Below are positions 49,560 to 61,928 of a stretch of 64,000 bases of DNA, piece by piece. The notes below the pieces were generated by a model that ran no database searches, had not been told where the DNA came from, and worked only from the letters and a program-made list of their open reading frames with translations. A program made the position numbers and the translations under genes. The first letter of the stretch is position 1, and each line of letters begins with the position of its first letter. The DNA is taken from assembly GCF_029227915.1 (NCBI RefSeq), contig NC_079879.1, positions 496,001 to 560,000 of the forward strand. Direction: 5' to 3'. The DNA is from Hydractinia symbiolongicarpus. Lineage: Eukaryota > Cnidaria > Hydrozoa > Anthoathecata > Hydractiniidae.

Positions 49560-50775
49560 CGTATATCCCGGACTCGGCCCGTATAGTCGAATGTATACGA
49601 AGAAAGTACCCAGGAAGTAAACTCATTTCCCGAACGATTTTTTAAATTATTTTTTCACCACTAAAACGCATGAGACTTGTAGTTTTCAAAATTGATTTCA
49701 TTTTTGATGAGACGCTGAATAAAAGGAGTTTAATCGCCGGCAAACGAAAACCCGCGATTTCCCGTATATCCCGGACTCGGCCCGTATAGTCGAATGTATA
49801 CAAAGAAAGTACCCAGGGAGTAAACTCTTTTCCCAAACGATTTTTTAAATTATTATTTCACCACCAAAACGCATGAGACTTGTAGTTTTCGAAAATGATT
49901 TCATTTTTGATGAGACGCTGAATAAAAGAGTTTAATCTCCGGCAAACGAAAACCCGTGATTTCCCGTAAATCCCGGACCCGGCCCGTATAGTCAAAAGTA
50001 CACAAAGAAAGTACGCAGGGAGTAAACTCATTTCCCGAACGATTCTTTAAATTATTCCTTCACCACTAAAACGCATGAGACTTGTAGTTTTCAAAAGTGA
50101 TTTCATTTTTGATGAGACGCTGAATAAAACAAGTTTAATCGCCGGCAAACGAAAACCCGCGATTTCCCGTATATCCCGGACTCGGCCCGTATAGTCGAAT
50201 GTATACAAAGAAAGTACCCAGGGAGTAAACTCATTTTCCGAACGATTTTTTAAATTATTTTTTCACCACTAAAACGCATGAGACTTGTAGTTTTCAAAAA
50301 TGATTTCATTTTTGATGAGACGCTGAATAAAAGGAGTTTAATCGCTGGCAAACGAAAACCTGCGATTTCCCGTATATCCCGGACTCGGCCCGTATAGTCG
50401 AATGTATACAAAGAAAGTACCCAGGGAGTAAACTCATTTCCCGAACGATTCTTTAAATTACTTTTTCACCACTAAAACACATGAGACTTGTAGTTTTCAA
50501 AAATGATTTCACTTTTGATGAGACACTGAATAAAAGGAGTTTAATCGCCGGGAAACGAAAACTCGCGATTTTCCGTAAATCCCGGACTCGGCCCGTATAG
50601 TCAAAAGTATACGAAGAAAGTACCCAGGGAGTAAACTCATTTCCCGAACGATTCTTTAAATTATTTTTTCACTACTAAAACGCATGAGACTTGTAGTTTT
50701 CAAAAATGATTTCATTTTTGATGAGACGCTGAATAAAAGGAGTTTAATCTCTGGCAAACGAAAACCCGTGATTTC
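49560..50775 (+). repeat. 6-mer HOR C, copy 1 (~1217 bp)
   Basis: Six monomers repeated next door at an offset of 1217. Shared private markers are ACTCTTTTCCCAAACG, TTTTCGAAAATG, TTATTCCTTCACC, AATCGCTGGCAAACG, CACTTTTGATGAGAC and CACTACTAAAACGC with TCTCTGGCAAACG. Private to this copy are AATTACTTTTTCACC near 50457, GAGACACTGAAT near 50520 and GCCGGGAAACG near 50547. Confidence 0.88.
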
Positions 50776-51982
50776 CCGTAAATCCCGGACTCGGCCCGTA
50801 TAGTCGAATGTATACGAAGAAAGTACCCAGGAAGTAAACTCATTTCCCGAACGATTTTTTAAATTATTTTTTCACCACTAAAACGCATGAGACTTGTAGT
50901 TTTCAAAATTGATTTCATTTTTGATGAGACGCTGAATAAAAGGAGTTTAATCGCCGGCAAACGAAAACCCGCGATTTCCCGTATATCCCGGACTCGGCCC
51001 GTATAGTCGAATGTATACAAAGAAAGTACCCAGGCAGTAAACTCTTTTCCCAAACGATTTTTTAAATTATTATTTCACCACCAAAACGCATGAGACTTGT
51101 AGTTTTCGAAAATGATTTCATTTTTGATGAGACGCTGAATAAAAGAGTTTAATCTCCGGCAAACGAAAACCCGTGATTTCCCGTAAATCCCGGACCCGGC
51201 CCGTATAGTCAAAAGTACACAAAGAAAGTACGCAGGGAGTAAACTCATTTCCCGAACGATTCTTTAAATTATTCCTTCACCACTAAAACGCATGAGACTT
51301 GTAGTTTTCAAAAGTGATTTCATTTTTGATGAGACGCTGAATAAAACAAGTTTAATCGCCGGCAAACGAAAACCCGCGATTTCCCGTATATCCCGGACTC
51401 GGCCCGTATAGTCGAATGTATACAAAGAAAGTACCCAGGGAGTAAACTCATTTTCCGAACGATTTTTTAAATTATTTTTTCACCACTAAAACGCATGAGA
51501 CTTGTAGTTTTCAAAAATGATTTCATTTTTGATGAGACGCTGAATAAAAGGAGTTTAATCGCTGGCAAACGAAAACCTGCGATTTCCCGTATATCCCGGA
51601 CTCGGCCCATATAGTCGAATGTATACAAAGAAAGTACCCAGGGAGTAAACTCATTTCCCGAACGATTCTTTAAATTATTTTTTTACCACTAAAACACATG
51701 AGACTTGTAGTTTTCAAAAATGATTTCACTTTTGATGAGACGCTGAATAAAAGGAGTTTAATCGCCGGCAAACGAAAACTCGCGATTTTCCGTAAATCCC
51801 GGACTCGGCCCGTATAGTCAAAAGTATACGAAGAAAGTACCCAGGGAGTAAACTCATTTCCCGAACGATTCTTTAAATTATTTTTTCACTACTAAAACGC
51901 ATGAGACTTGTAGTTTTCAAAAATGATTTCATTTTTGATGAGACGCTGAATAAAAGGAGTTTAATCTCTGGCAAACGAAAAC
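50776..51982 (+). repeat. 6-mer HOR C, copy 2
   Basis: Repeats 49560-50765 with few changes: CAGGCAGTAAAC near 51032, GGCCCATATAGTCG near 51604 and TTTTTTTACCACTAAAACAC near 51677. The match ends when this copy continues into the GGCTCTGGCCC type 7-like monomer at about 52004, while copy 1 runs into a GGACTCGG unit with TATACGAAG. Confidence 0.87.
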
Positions 51983-53695
51983 CCGCGATTTCCCGTAAAT
52001 CCCGGCTCTGGCCCGTATAGTCAAAAGTATACAAATAAAGTACGCAGGGAGTAAACTCATTTCCCGAACGATTCTTTAAATTATTTTTTCACCACTAAAA
52101 CGCATGAGACTTGTAGTTTTCAAAAATGATTTCATTTTTGATGAGACGCTGAATAAAAGGAGTTTAATCTCCGGCAAACAAAAACCCGTGATTTCCCGTA
52201 AATCCCGGACCCGTCCCGTATAGTCAAAAGTACACAAAGAAAGTACGCAGGGAGTAAACTCATTTCCCGAACGATTCTTTAAATTATTTTTTCACCACTA
52301 AAACGCATGAGACTTGTAGTTTTCAAAAGTGATTTCATTTTTGATGAGACGCTGAATAAAACAAGTTTAATCGCCGGCAAACGAAAACCCGCGATTTCCC
52401 GTAAATCCCGGCCCTGGCCCGTATAGTCAAAAGTATACAAATAAAGTACGCAGGGAGTAAACTCATTTCCCGAACGATTCTTTAAATTATTTTTTCACCA
52501 CTAAAACGCATGAGACTTGAAGTTTTCAAAAATGATTTCATTTTTGATGAGACGCTGAATAAAAGGAGTTTAATCTACGGCAAACAAAAACCCGTGATTT
52601 CCCGTAAATCCCGGACCCGTCCCGTATAGTCAAAAGTACACAAAGAAAGTACGCAGGGAGTAAACTCATTTCCTGAACGATTCTTTAAATTATTTTTTCA
52701 CCACTAAAACGCATGAGACTTGTAGTTTTTAAAAGTGATTTCATTTTTGATGAGACGCTGAATAAAACAAGTTTAATCGCCGGCAAACGAAAACCCGCGA
52801 TTTCCCGTAATTCCCACGCTTGGCCCGTATAGTCGAATGTATAAAAAGAAAGTACGCAGGGAGTAAACTCATTTCCCGAACGATTTTTTAAATTATTTTT
52901 TCACCAATAAGACGCATGAGACTTGTAGTTTTCAACAATGATTTCATTTTTGATGAGACGCTGAATAAAAGGAGTTTAATCGCCGGCAAACGAAAACCCG
53001 CGATTTCCCGTATCTCCCGAACTCGACCCGTATAGTCGAATGTATACAAAGAAAGTACCCAGGGAATAAACTCATTTCCCGAACGATTTTTTAAATTATT
53101 TTTTCACCACTAAAACGCATGAGACTTGTAGTTTTCAAAAATGATTTCATTTTTGATGAGACGCTGAAAAAAAGGAGTTTAATCGCCGGCAAACGAAAAC
53201 CCGCGATTTCCCGTATATCCTGGACTCGGCCCGTATAGTCGAATGTATACAAAGAAAGTACCCTGGGAGTAAACTCATTTCCCGAACGATTTTTAAAATT
53301 ATTATTTCACCACCAAAACCCATGAGACTTGTAGTTTTCAAAAATGATTTCATTTTTGATGAGACGCTGAATAAAAGGAGTTTAATCTCCGGCAAACGAA
53401 AACCCGCGATTTCCCGTAAATCCAGGACCCGGCCAGTATAGTCAAAAGTATACAAAGAAAGTACGCAGGGAGTAAACTCATTTCCCGAACGATTCTTTAA
53501 ATTATTTTTTCACCACTAAAACGCATGAGACTTGTAGTTTTCAAAAATGATTTCATTTTTGATGAGACGCTGAATAAAAGGAGTTTAATCTCCGGCAAAC
53601 GAAAACCCGCGATTTCCCGTATATCCCGGACTCGGCCCGTATAGTCGAATGTATACAAAGAAAGTACCCAGGGAGTAAACTCATTTCCCGAACGA
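51975..53695 (+). repeat. Dispersed duplicate of 46700-48420 (offset 5275)
   Basis: About eight and a half monomers copied from, or to, the junction between the last 9-mer copy and the following stretch. GGCTCTGGCCC is at 46729 and 52004, the TCTCCCGAACTCGACCC type 10 monomer recurs, and the ACCCATGAG unit pairs 48040 with 53315. Private changes include ACTTGAAGTTTTC near 52515, CCCACGCTTGGCCC near 52814, GGGAATAAACTC near 53062, CTGAAAAAAAGGAG near 53165 and CGATTTTTAAAATTATT near 53288. Because it crosses the 9-mer edge, this duplication is younger than that edge. Confidence 0.83.
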
Positions 53696-54360
53696 TTTTT
53701 TAATTATTTTTTCACCACTAAAACGCATGAGACTTGTAGTTTTAAAAAATGATTTCATTTTTGAAGAGACGCTGAATAAAAGGAGTTTAATCGCCGGCAA
53801 ACGAAAACTCGCGATTTCCCGTATATCCCGGACTCGGCCCGTATAGTCGAATGTATACAAAGAAAGTACCCAGGGAGTAAACTCATTTCCCGAAGGATTC
53901 TTTAAATTATTTTTTCACCACTAAAACACATGAGACTTGTAGTTTTCAAAAGTGATTTCATTTTTGATGAGACGCTGAATAAAACAAGTTAAATCGCCGG
54001 CAAACGAAAACCCGCGATTTCCCGTATATCCCGGACTCGGCCCGTATAGTCGAATGTATACAAAGAAAGTACCCAGGGAGTAAACTCATTTCCCGAACGA
54101 TTTTTTAAATTATTTTTTCACCACTAAAACGCATGAGACTTGTAGTTTTCAAAAATGATTTCATTTTTGATGAAACGCTGAATAAAAGGAGTTTAATCGC
54201 CGGCAAACGAAAACCTGCGATTTCCCGTATATCCCGGACTCGGCCCGTATAGTCGAATGTATACAAAGAAAGTACCCAGGGGGTAAACTCATTTCCCGAA
54301 CGATTCTTTAAATTATTTTTTCACCACTAAAACACATGAGACTTGTAGTTTTCAAAAATG
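53300..54360 (+). repeat. Duplicated block D, copy 1 (pairs with 57560-58620)
   Basis: About five monomers recurring at an offset of 4260 bp (21 monomers). Shared private markers are AATCCAGGACCCGGCCAG (53431 and 57691 for GGCCAG), CGATTTTTTAATTATTTTTTC (one A tract shortened) with GTTTTAAAAAATG, and a type 4-like unit with AAAACACATGAG. This copy has GAAGAGACGC, CCGAAGGATTC and AAGTTAAATCGCC as private changes. Confidence 0.83.
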
Positions 54361-54569
54361 ATTTCATTTTTGATGAAACGCTGAATAAAAGGAGTTTAAT
54401 CGCCGGCAAACGAAAACCCGCGATTTCCCGTATATCCCGGACTCGGCCCGTATAGTCGAATGTATACGAAGAAAGTACCCAGGAAGTAAACTCATTTCCC
54501 GAACGATTTTTTAAATTATTTTTTCACAACTAAAACGCATGAGACTTGTAGTTTTCAAAATTGATTTCA

Positions 54570-55786
54570 TTTTTGATGAGACGCTGAATAAAAGGAGTTT
54601 AATCGCCGGCAAACGAAAACCCGCGATTTCCCGTATATCCCGGACTCGGCCCGTATAGTCGAATGTATACAAAGAAAGTACCCAGGGAGTAAACTCATTT
54701 CCCAAACGATTTTTTAAATTATTATTTCACCACCAAAACGCATGAGACTTGTAGTTTTCAAAAATGATTTCATTTTTGATGAGACGCTGAATAAAAGAGT
54801 TTAATCTCCGGCAAACGAAAACCCGTGATTTACCGTAAATCCCGGACCCGGCCCGTATAGTCAAAAGTACACAAAGAAAGTACGCAGGGAGTAAACTCAT
54901 TTCCCGAACGATTCTTTAAATTATTTCTTCACCACTAAAACACATGAGACTTGTAGTTTTCAAAAATGATTTCACTTTTGATGAGACGCTGAATAAAAGG
55001 AGTTTAATCGCCGGCAAACGAAAACTCGCGATTTTCCGTAAATCCCGGACTCGGCCCGTATAGTCAAAAGTATACAAAGAAAGTACCCAGGGAGTAAACT
55101 CATTTTCCGAACGATTCTTTAAATTATTTTTTCACCACTAAAACGCATGAGACTTGTAGTTTTCAAAAATGATTTCATTTTTGATGAGACGCTGAATAAA
55201 AGGAGTTTAATCTCCGGCAAACGAAAACCCGCGATTTCCCGTAAATCCCGGCTCTGGCCCGTATAGTCAAAAGTATACAAATAAAGTACGCAGGGAGTAA
55301 ACTCATTTCCCGAACGATTTTTTAAATTATTTTTCCACCACTAAAACGCATGAGACTTGTAGTTTTCAAAAATGATTTCATTTTTGGTGAGACGCTGAAT
55401 AAAAGGAGTTTAATCTCCGTCAAACAAAAACCCGTGATTTCCCGTAAATCCCGGACCCGTCCCGTATAGTCAAAAGTACACAAAGAAAGTACGCAGGGAG
55501 TAAACTCATTTCCCAAACGATTCTTTAAATTATTTTTTCACCACTAAAACGCATGAGACTTGTAGTTTTCAAAAGTGATTTCATTTTTGATGAGACGCTG
55601 AATAAAACAAGTTTAATCGCCGGCAAACGAAAACCCGCGATTTCCCGTAATTCCCAGGCTTGGCCCGTATAGTCGAATGTATAAAAAGAAAGTACGAAGG
55701 GAGTAAACTCATTTCCCGAACGATTTTTTAAATTATTTTTTCACCAATAAGACGCATGAGACTTTTAGTTTTCAACAATGATTTCA
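54570..55786 (+). repeat. 6-mer HOR E, copy 1 (1217 bp)
   Basis: Six monomers repeated immediately at an offset of 1217. Shared markers are CATTTCCCAAACG with ATTATTTCACCACC, GATTTACCGTAAATCC, AAAACTCGCG, CATTTTCCGAACGATTC, TTTTTCCACCACTAAAACGC, TTTTTGGTGAGACGC with TCTCCGTCAAAC, and TAATTCCCAGG with ACGAAGGGAG. Copy 1 has TTATTTCTTCACC near 54921 where copy 2 has TTATTTTTTCACC. Confidence 0.88.
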
Positions 55787-57004
55787 TTTTTGATGAGACG
55801 CTGAATAAAAGGAGTTTAATCGCCGGCAAACGAAAACCCGCGATTTCCCGTATATCCCGGACTCGGCCCGTATAGTCGAATGTATACAAAGAAAGTACCC
55901 AGGGAGTAAACTCATTTCCCAAACGATTTTTTAAATTATTATTTCACCACCAAAACGCATGAGACTTGTAGTTTTCAAAAATGATTTCATTTTTGATGAG
56001 ACGCTGAATAAAAGAGTTTAATCTCCGGCAAACGAAAACCCGTGATTTACCGTAAATCCCGGACCCGGCCCGTATAGTCAAAAGTACACAAAGAAAGTAC
56101 GCAGGGAGTAAACTCATTTCCCGAACGATTCTTTAAATTATTTTTTCACCACTAAAACACATGAGACTTGTAGTTTTCAAAAATGATTTCACTTTTGATG
56201 AGACGCTGAATAAAAGGAGTTTAATCGCCGGCAAACGAAAACTCGCGATTTTCCGTAAATCCCGGACTCGGCCCGTATAGTCAAAAGTATACAAAGAAAG
56301 TACCCAGGGAGTAAACTCATTTTCCGAACGATTCTTTAAATTATTTTTTCACCACTAAAACGCATGAGACTTGTAGTTTTCAAAAATGATTTCATTTTTG
56401 ATGAGACGCTGAATAAAAGGAGTTTAATCTCCGGCAAACGAAAACCCGCGATTTCCCGTAAATCCCGGCTCTGGCCCGTATAGTCAAAAGTATACAAATA
56501 AAGTACGCAGGGAGTAAACTCATTTCCCGAACGATTTTTTAAATTATTTTTCCACCACTAAAACGCATGAGACTTGTAGTTTTCAAAAATGATTTCATTT
56601 TTGGTGAGACGCTGAATAAAAGGAGTTTAATCTCCGTCAAACAAAAACCCGTGATTTCCCGTAAATCCCGGACCCGTCCCGTATAGTCAAAAGTACACAA
56701 AGAAAGTACGCAGGGAGTAAACTCATTTCCCAAACGATTCTTTAAATTATTTTTTCACCACTAAAACGCATGAGACTTGTAGTTTTCAAAAGTAATTTCA
56801 TTTTTGATGAGACGCTGAATAAAACAAGTTTAATCGCCGGCAAAAGAAAACCCGCGATTTCCCGTAATTCCCAGGCTTGGCCCGTATAGTCGAATGTATA
56901 AAAAGAAAGTACGAAGGGAGTAAACTCATTTCCCGAACGATTTTTTAAATTATTTTTTCACCAATAAGACGCATGAGACTTGTAGTTTTCAACAATGATT
57001 TCAT
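55787..57004 (+). repeat. 6-mer HOR E, copy 2 (~1217 bp)
   Basis: Repeats copy 1 with changes such as AAAAGTAATTTC near 56788 and GGCAAAAGAAAACCC near 56840. Its end differs from copy 1: the type 9 unit here has ACTTGTAG and TCAACAATG and continues into the type 10 unit TCTCCCGAACTCGACCC, whereas copy 1 has ACTTTTAG and continues into a type 2 unit at 55852. Confidence 0.87.
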
Positions 57005-59492
57005 TTTTGATGAGACGCTGAATAAAAGGAGTTTAATCGCCGGCAAACGAAAACCCGCGATTTCCCGTATCTCCCGAACTCGACCCGTATAGTCGAAAGT
57101 ATACAAATAAAGTACGCAGGGAGTAAACTCATTTCTCGAACGATTCTTTAAATTATTTTTTCACCACTAAAACGCATGAGACTTGTAGTTTTCAAAAATG
57201 ATTTTATTTTTTATGAGACGCTGAATAAAAGGAGTTTAATCTACGGCAAACAAAAACCCGTGATTTCCCGTAAATCCCGGACCCGTCCCGTATAGTCAAA
57301 AGTACACAAAGAAAGTACGCAGGGAGTAAACTCATTTCCCGAACGATTCTTTAAATTATTTTTTCACCACTAAAACGCATGAGACTTGTAGTTTTCAAAA
57401 GTGATTTCATTTTTGATGAGACGCTGAATTAAACAAGTTTAATCGCCGGCAAACGAAAACCCGCGATTTCCCGTAATTCCCAGGCTTGGCCCGTATAGTC
57501 AAATGTATAAAAAGAAAGTACCCAGGAAGTAAACTCATTTCCCGAACGATTTTTTAAATTATTATTTCACCACCAAAACCCATGAGACTTGTAGTTTTCA
57601 AAAATGATTTCATTTTTGATGAGACGCTGAATAAAAGGAGTTTAATCTCCGGCAAACGAAAACCCGCGATTTCCCGTAAATCCAGGACCCGGCCAGTATA
57701 GTCAAAAGTATACAAAGAAAGTACGCAGGGAGTAAACTCATTTCCCGAACGATTCTTTAAATTATTTTTTCACCACTAAAACGCATGAGACTTGTAGTTT
57801 TCAAAAATGATTTCATTTTTGATGAGACGCTGATTAAAAGGAGTTTAATCTCCGGCAAACGAAAACCCGCGATTTCCCGTATATCCCGGACTCGGCCCGT
57901 ATAGTCGAATGTATACAAAGAAAGTACCCAGGGAGTAAACTCATTTCCCGAACGATTTTTTAATTATTTTTTCACCACTAAAACGCATGAGACTTGTAGT
58001 TTTAAAAAATGATTTCATTTTTGATGAGACGCTGAACAAAAGGAGTTTAATCGCCGGCAAACGAAAACTCGCGATTTCCCGTATATCCCGGACTCGGCCC
58101 GTATAGTCGAATGTATACAAAGAAAGTACCCAGGGAGTAAACTCATTTCCCGAACGATTCTTTAAATTATTTTTTCACCACTAAAACACATGAGACTTGT
58201 AGTTTTCAAAAGTGATTTCATTTTTGATGAGACGCTGAATAAAACAAGTTTAATCGCCGGCAAACGAAAACCCGCGATTTCCCGTATATCACGGACTCGG
58301 CCCGTATAGTCGAATGTATACAAAGAAAGTACCCAGGGAGTAAAGTCATCTCCCGAACGATTTTTTAAATTATTTTTTCACCACTAAAACGCATGAGACT
58401 TGTAGTTTTTAAAAATGATTTCATTTTTGATGAGACGCTGAATAAAAGGAGTTTAATCGCCGGCAAACGAAAACCTGCGATTTCCCGTATATCCCGGACT
58501 CGGCCCGTATAGTCGAATGTATACAAAGAAAGTACCCAGGGAGTAAACTCATTTCCCGAACGATTCTTTAAATTATTTTTTCACCACTAAAACACATGAG
58601 ACTTGTAGTTTTCAAAAATGATTTTACTTTTGATGAGACGCTGAATAAAAGGAGTTTAATCGCCGGCAAACGAAAACTCGCGATTTTCCGTAAATCCCGG
58701 ACTCGGCCCGTATAGTCAAAAGTATACAAAGAAAGTACCCAGGGAGTAAACTCATTTCCCGAACGATTCTTTAAATTATTTTTTCACCGCTAAAACGCAT
58801 GAGACTTGTAGTTTTCAAAAATGATTTCATTTTTGATGAGGCGCTGAATAAAAGGAGTTTAATTGCCGGCAAACGAAAACCCGCTATTTCCCGTATATCC
58901 CGGACTCGGCCCGTATAGTCGAATGTATACAAAGAAAGTACGCAGGGAGTAAACTCATTTCCCGAACGATTTTTTAAATTATTTTTTCGCTACTAAAACG
59001 CATGAGACTTGTAGTTTTCAAAAATGATTTCATTTTTGATGAGACGCCGAATAAAAGGAGTTTAATCTCCGGCAAACAAAAACCCGCGATTTCCCGTAAA
59101 TCCCGGACCCGGCCCGTATAGTCGAATGTATACAAAGAAAGTAAACTGGGAGTAAACTCATTTCCCGAACGATTTTTTAAGTTATTTTTTCACCACTAAA
59201 AGGCATGAGACTTGTAGTTTTCAAAAATGATTTCATTTTTGATGAGACGCTGAATAAAAGGAGTTTAATCTCCGGCAAACGAAAACCCGCGATTTTCCGT
59301 AAATCCCGGCCCTGGCCCGTATAGTCAAAAGTATACAAATAAAGTACGCAGGGAGTAAACTCATTTCCCGAACGATTCTTTAAATTATTTTTTCACCACT
59401 AAAACGCATGAGACTTTTAGTTTTCAAAAATGATTTCATTTTTGATGAGACGCTGAATAAAAGAAGTTTAATCGCCGGCAAACAAAAACCGC
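57005..59492 (+). repeat. Satellite stretch containing block D copy 2
   Basis: About twelve monomers. 57560-58620 is the second copy of block D (offset 4260 from 53300), with private changes GATTAAAAGGAG near 57831, GAACAAAAGGAG near 58033, ATCACGGACTCGG near 58289 and AAAGTCATCTCCC near 58342. Near 59095-59170 the AAACTGGG type 5 marker returns once more, on a unit with AGACGCCGAATAAAAGG upstream; this recalls the left-hand HOR at 2780-2900. TTTTTTCGCTACTAAAACGC near 58983 and CTAAAAGGCATGAG near 59196 are private. Confidence 0.82.
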
Positions 59493-60710
59493 GATTTCCC
59501 GTAAATCCCGGCCCTGGCCCGTATGGTCAAAAGTATACAAATAAAGTACGCAGGGAGTAAACTCATTTCCCGAACGATTCTTTAAATTATTTTTTCACCA
59601 CTAAAACGCATGAGGCTTGTAGTTTTCAAAAATGATTTCATTTATGATGAGACGCTGAATAAAAGGAGTTTAATCTCCGGCAAACAAAAACCCGTGATTT
59701 CCCGGAAATCCAGGACCCGTCCCGTATAGTCAAAAGTACACAAAGAAAGTACGCAGGGAGTAAACTCATTTCCCGAACGATTCTTTAAATTATTTTTTCA
59801 CCACTAAAACGCATGAGACTTGTAGTTTTCAAAAGTGATTTCATTTTTGATGAGACGCTGAATAAAACAAGTTTAATCGCCGGCAAACGAAAACCCGCAA
59901 TTTCCCGTAAATCCCGGTCCTGGCCCGTATAGTCAAAAGTATACAAATAAAGTACGCAGGGAGTAAACTCATTTCTCGGACGATTCTTTAAATTATTTCT
60001 TCACCACTAAAACGCATGAGACTTGTAGTTTTTAAAAATGATTTCATTTTTGATGAGACGCTGAATAAAAGGAGTTTAATCTCCGGCAAACAAAAACCCG
60101 TGATTTCCCGTAAATCCCGGACCCGTCCCGTATAGTCAAAAGTACACAAAGAAAGTACGCAGGGAGTAAACTCATTTCCCGAACGATTCTTTAAATTATT
60201 TTTTCACCACTAAAACGCATGAGACTTGTAGTTTTCAAAAGCGATTTCATTTTTGATGAGACGCTGAATAAAACAAGTTTAATCGCCGGCAAACGAAAAC
60301 CCGCGATTTCCCGTAATTCCCAGGCTTGGCCCGTATAGTCGAATGTATAAAAAGAAAGTACGCAGGGAGTAAACTCATTTCCCGAACGATTTTTTAAATT
60401 ATTTTTTCACCAATAAGACGCATGAGACTTGTAGTTTTCAACAATGATTTCATTTTTGATGAGACGCTGAATAAAAGGAGTTTAATCGCCGGCAAACGAA
60501 AACCCGCGATTTCCCGTATCTCCCGAACTCGACCCGTATAGTCGAATGTATACAAAGAAAGTACCCAGGGAGTAAACTCATTTCCCGAACGATTTTTTAA
60601 ATTATTTTTTCACCACTAAAACGCATGAGACTTGTAGTTTTCAAAAATGATTTCATTTTTGATGAGACGCTGAATAAAAGGAGTTTAATCACCGGCAAAC
60701 GAAAACCCGC
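59493..60710 (+). repeat. 6-mer HOR F, copy 1 (1218 bp)
   Basis: Six monomers in the order type 7, 8, 7, 8, 9, 10. Repeated next door at an offset of exactly 1218 (6 x 203). Shared private markers are CCCGTATGGTCAAAAG (59521 and 60739), CATGAGGCTTG, CATTTATGATGAG, CATTTCTCGGACGATTC with TTATTTCTTCACC, AAAAGCGATTTC, and TCACCGGCAAACG at the end. CCCGGAAATCCAGG near 59701 is private to copy 1. Confidence 0.89.
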
Positions 60711-61928
60711 GATTTCCCGTAAATCCCGGCCCTGGCCCGTATGGTCAAAAGTATACAAATAAAGTACGCAGGGAGTAAACTCATTTCCCGAACGATTCTT
60801 TAAATTATTTTTTCACCACTAAAACGCATGAGGCTTGTAGTTTTCAAAAATGATTTCATTTATGATGAGACGCTGAATAAAAGGAGTTTAATCTCCGGCA
60901 AACAAAAACCCGTGATTTCCCGTGAATCCAGGACCCGTCCCGTATAGTCAAAAGTACACAAAGAAAGTACGCAGGGAGTAAACTCATTTCCCGAACGATT
61001 CTTTAAATTATTTTTTCACCACTAAAACGCATGAGACTTGTAGTTTTCAAAAGTGATTTCATTTTTGATGAGACGCTGAATAAAACAAGTTTAATCGCCG
61101 GCAAACGAAAACCCGCAATTTCCCGTAAATCCCGGTCCTGGCCCGTATAGTCAAAAGTATACAAATAAAGTACGCAGGGAGTAAACTCATTTCTCGGACG
61201 ATTCTTTAAATTATTTCTTCACCACTAAAACGCATGAGACTTGTAGTTTTTAAAAATGATTTCATTTTTGATGAGACGCTGAATAAAAGGAGTTTAATCT
61301 CCGGCAAACAAAAACCCGTGATTTCCCGTAAATCCCGGACCCGTCCCGTATAGTCAAAAGTACACAAAGAAAGTACGCAGGGAGTAAACTCATTTCCCGA
61401 ACGATTCTTTAAATTATTTTTTCACCACTAAAACGCATGAGACTTGTAGTTTTCAAAAGCGATTTCATTTTTGATGAGACGCTGAATAAAACAAGTTTAA
61501 TCTCCGGCAAACGAAAACCCGCGATTTCCCGTAATTCCCAGGCTTGGCCCGTATAGTCGAATGTATAAAAAGAAAGTACGCAGGGAGTAAACTCATTTCC
61601 CGAACGATTTTTTAAATTATTTTTTCACCAATAAGACGCATGAGACTTGTAGTTTTCAACAATGATTTCATTTTTGATGAGACGCTGAATAAAAGGAGTT
61701 TAATCGCCGGCAAACGAAAACCCGCGATTTCCCGTATCTCCCGAACTCGACCCGTATAGTCGAATGTATACAAAGAAAGTACCCAGGGAGTAAACTCATT
61801 TCCCGAACGATTTTTTAAATTATTTTTTCACCACTAAAACGCATGAGACTTGTAGTTTTCAAAAATGATTTCATTTTTGATGAGACGCTGAATAAAAGGA
61901 GTTTAATCACCGGCAAACGAAAACCCGC
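60711..61928 (+). repeat. 6-mer HOR F, copy 2 (1218 bp)
   Basis: Nearly identical to copy 1. Differences seen are CCCGTGAATCCAGG near 60920 (copy 1 CCCGGAAATCC) and AATCTCCGGC near 61500 (copy 1 AATCGCCGGC). The monomer that follows at 61929 keeps the type 7 head but has GTATAGTC instead of the private GTATGGTC. Confidence 0.89.

Noticed and set aside
53147-53455. 102-codon minus-strand open frame, the longest in the window
   Set aside because: It spans parts of two monomers joined in frame by small indels (CTGAAAAAAAGG, CGATTTTTAAAATT). The translated product is just two tandem monomer translations.
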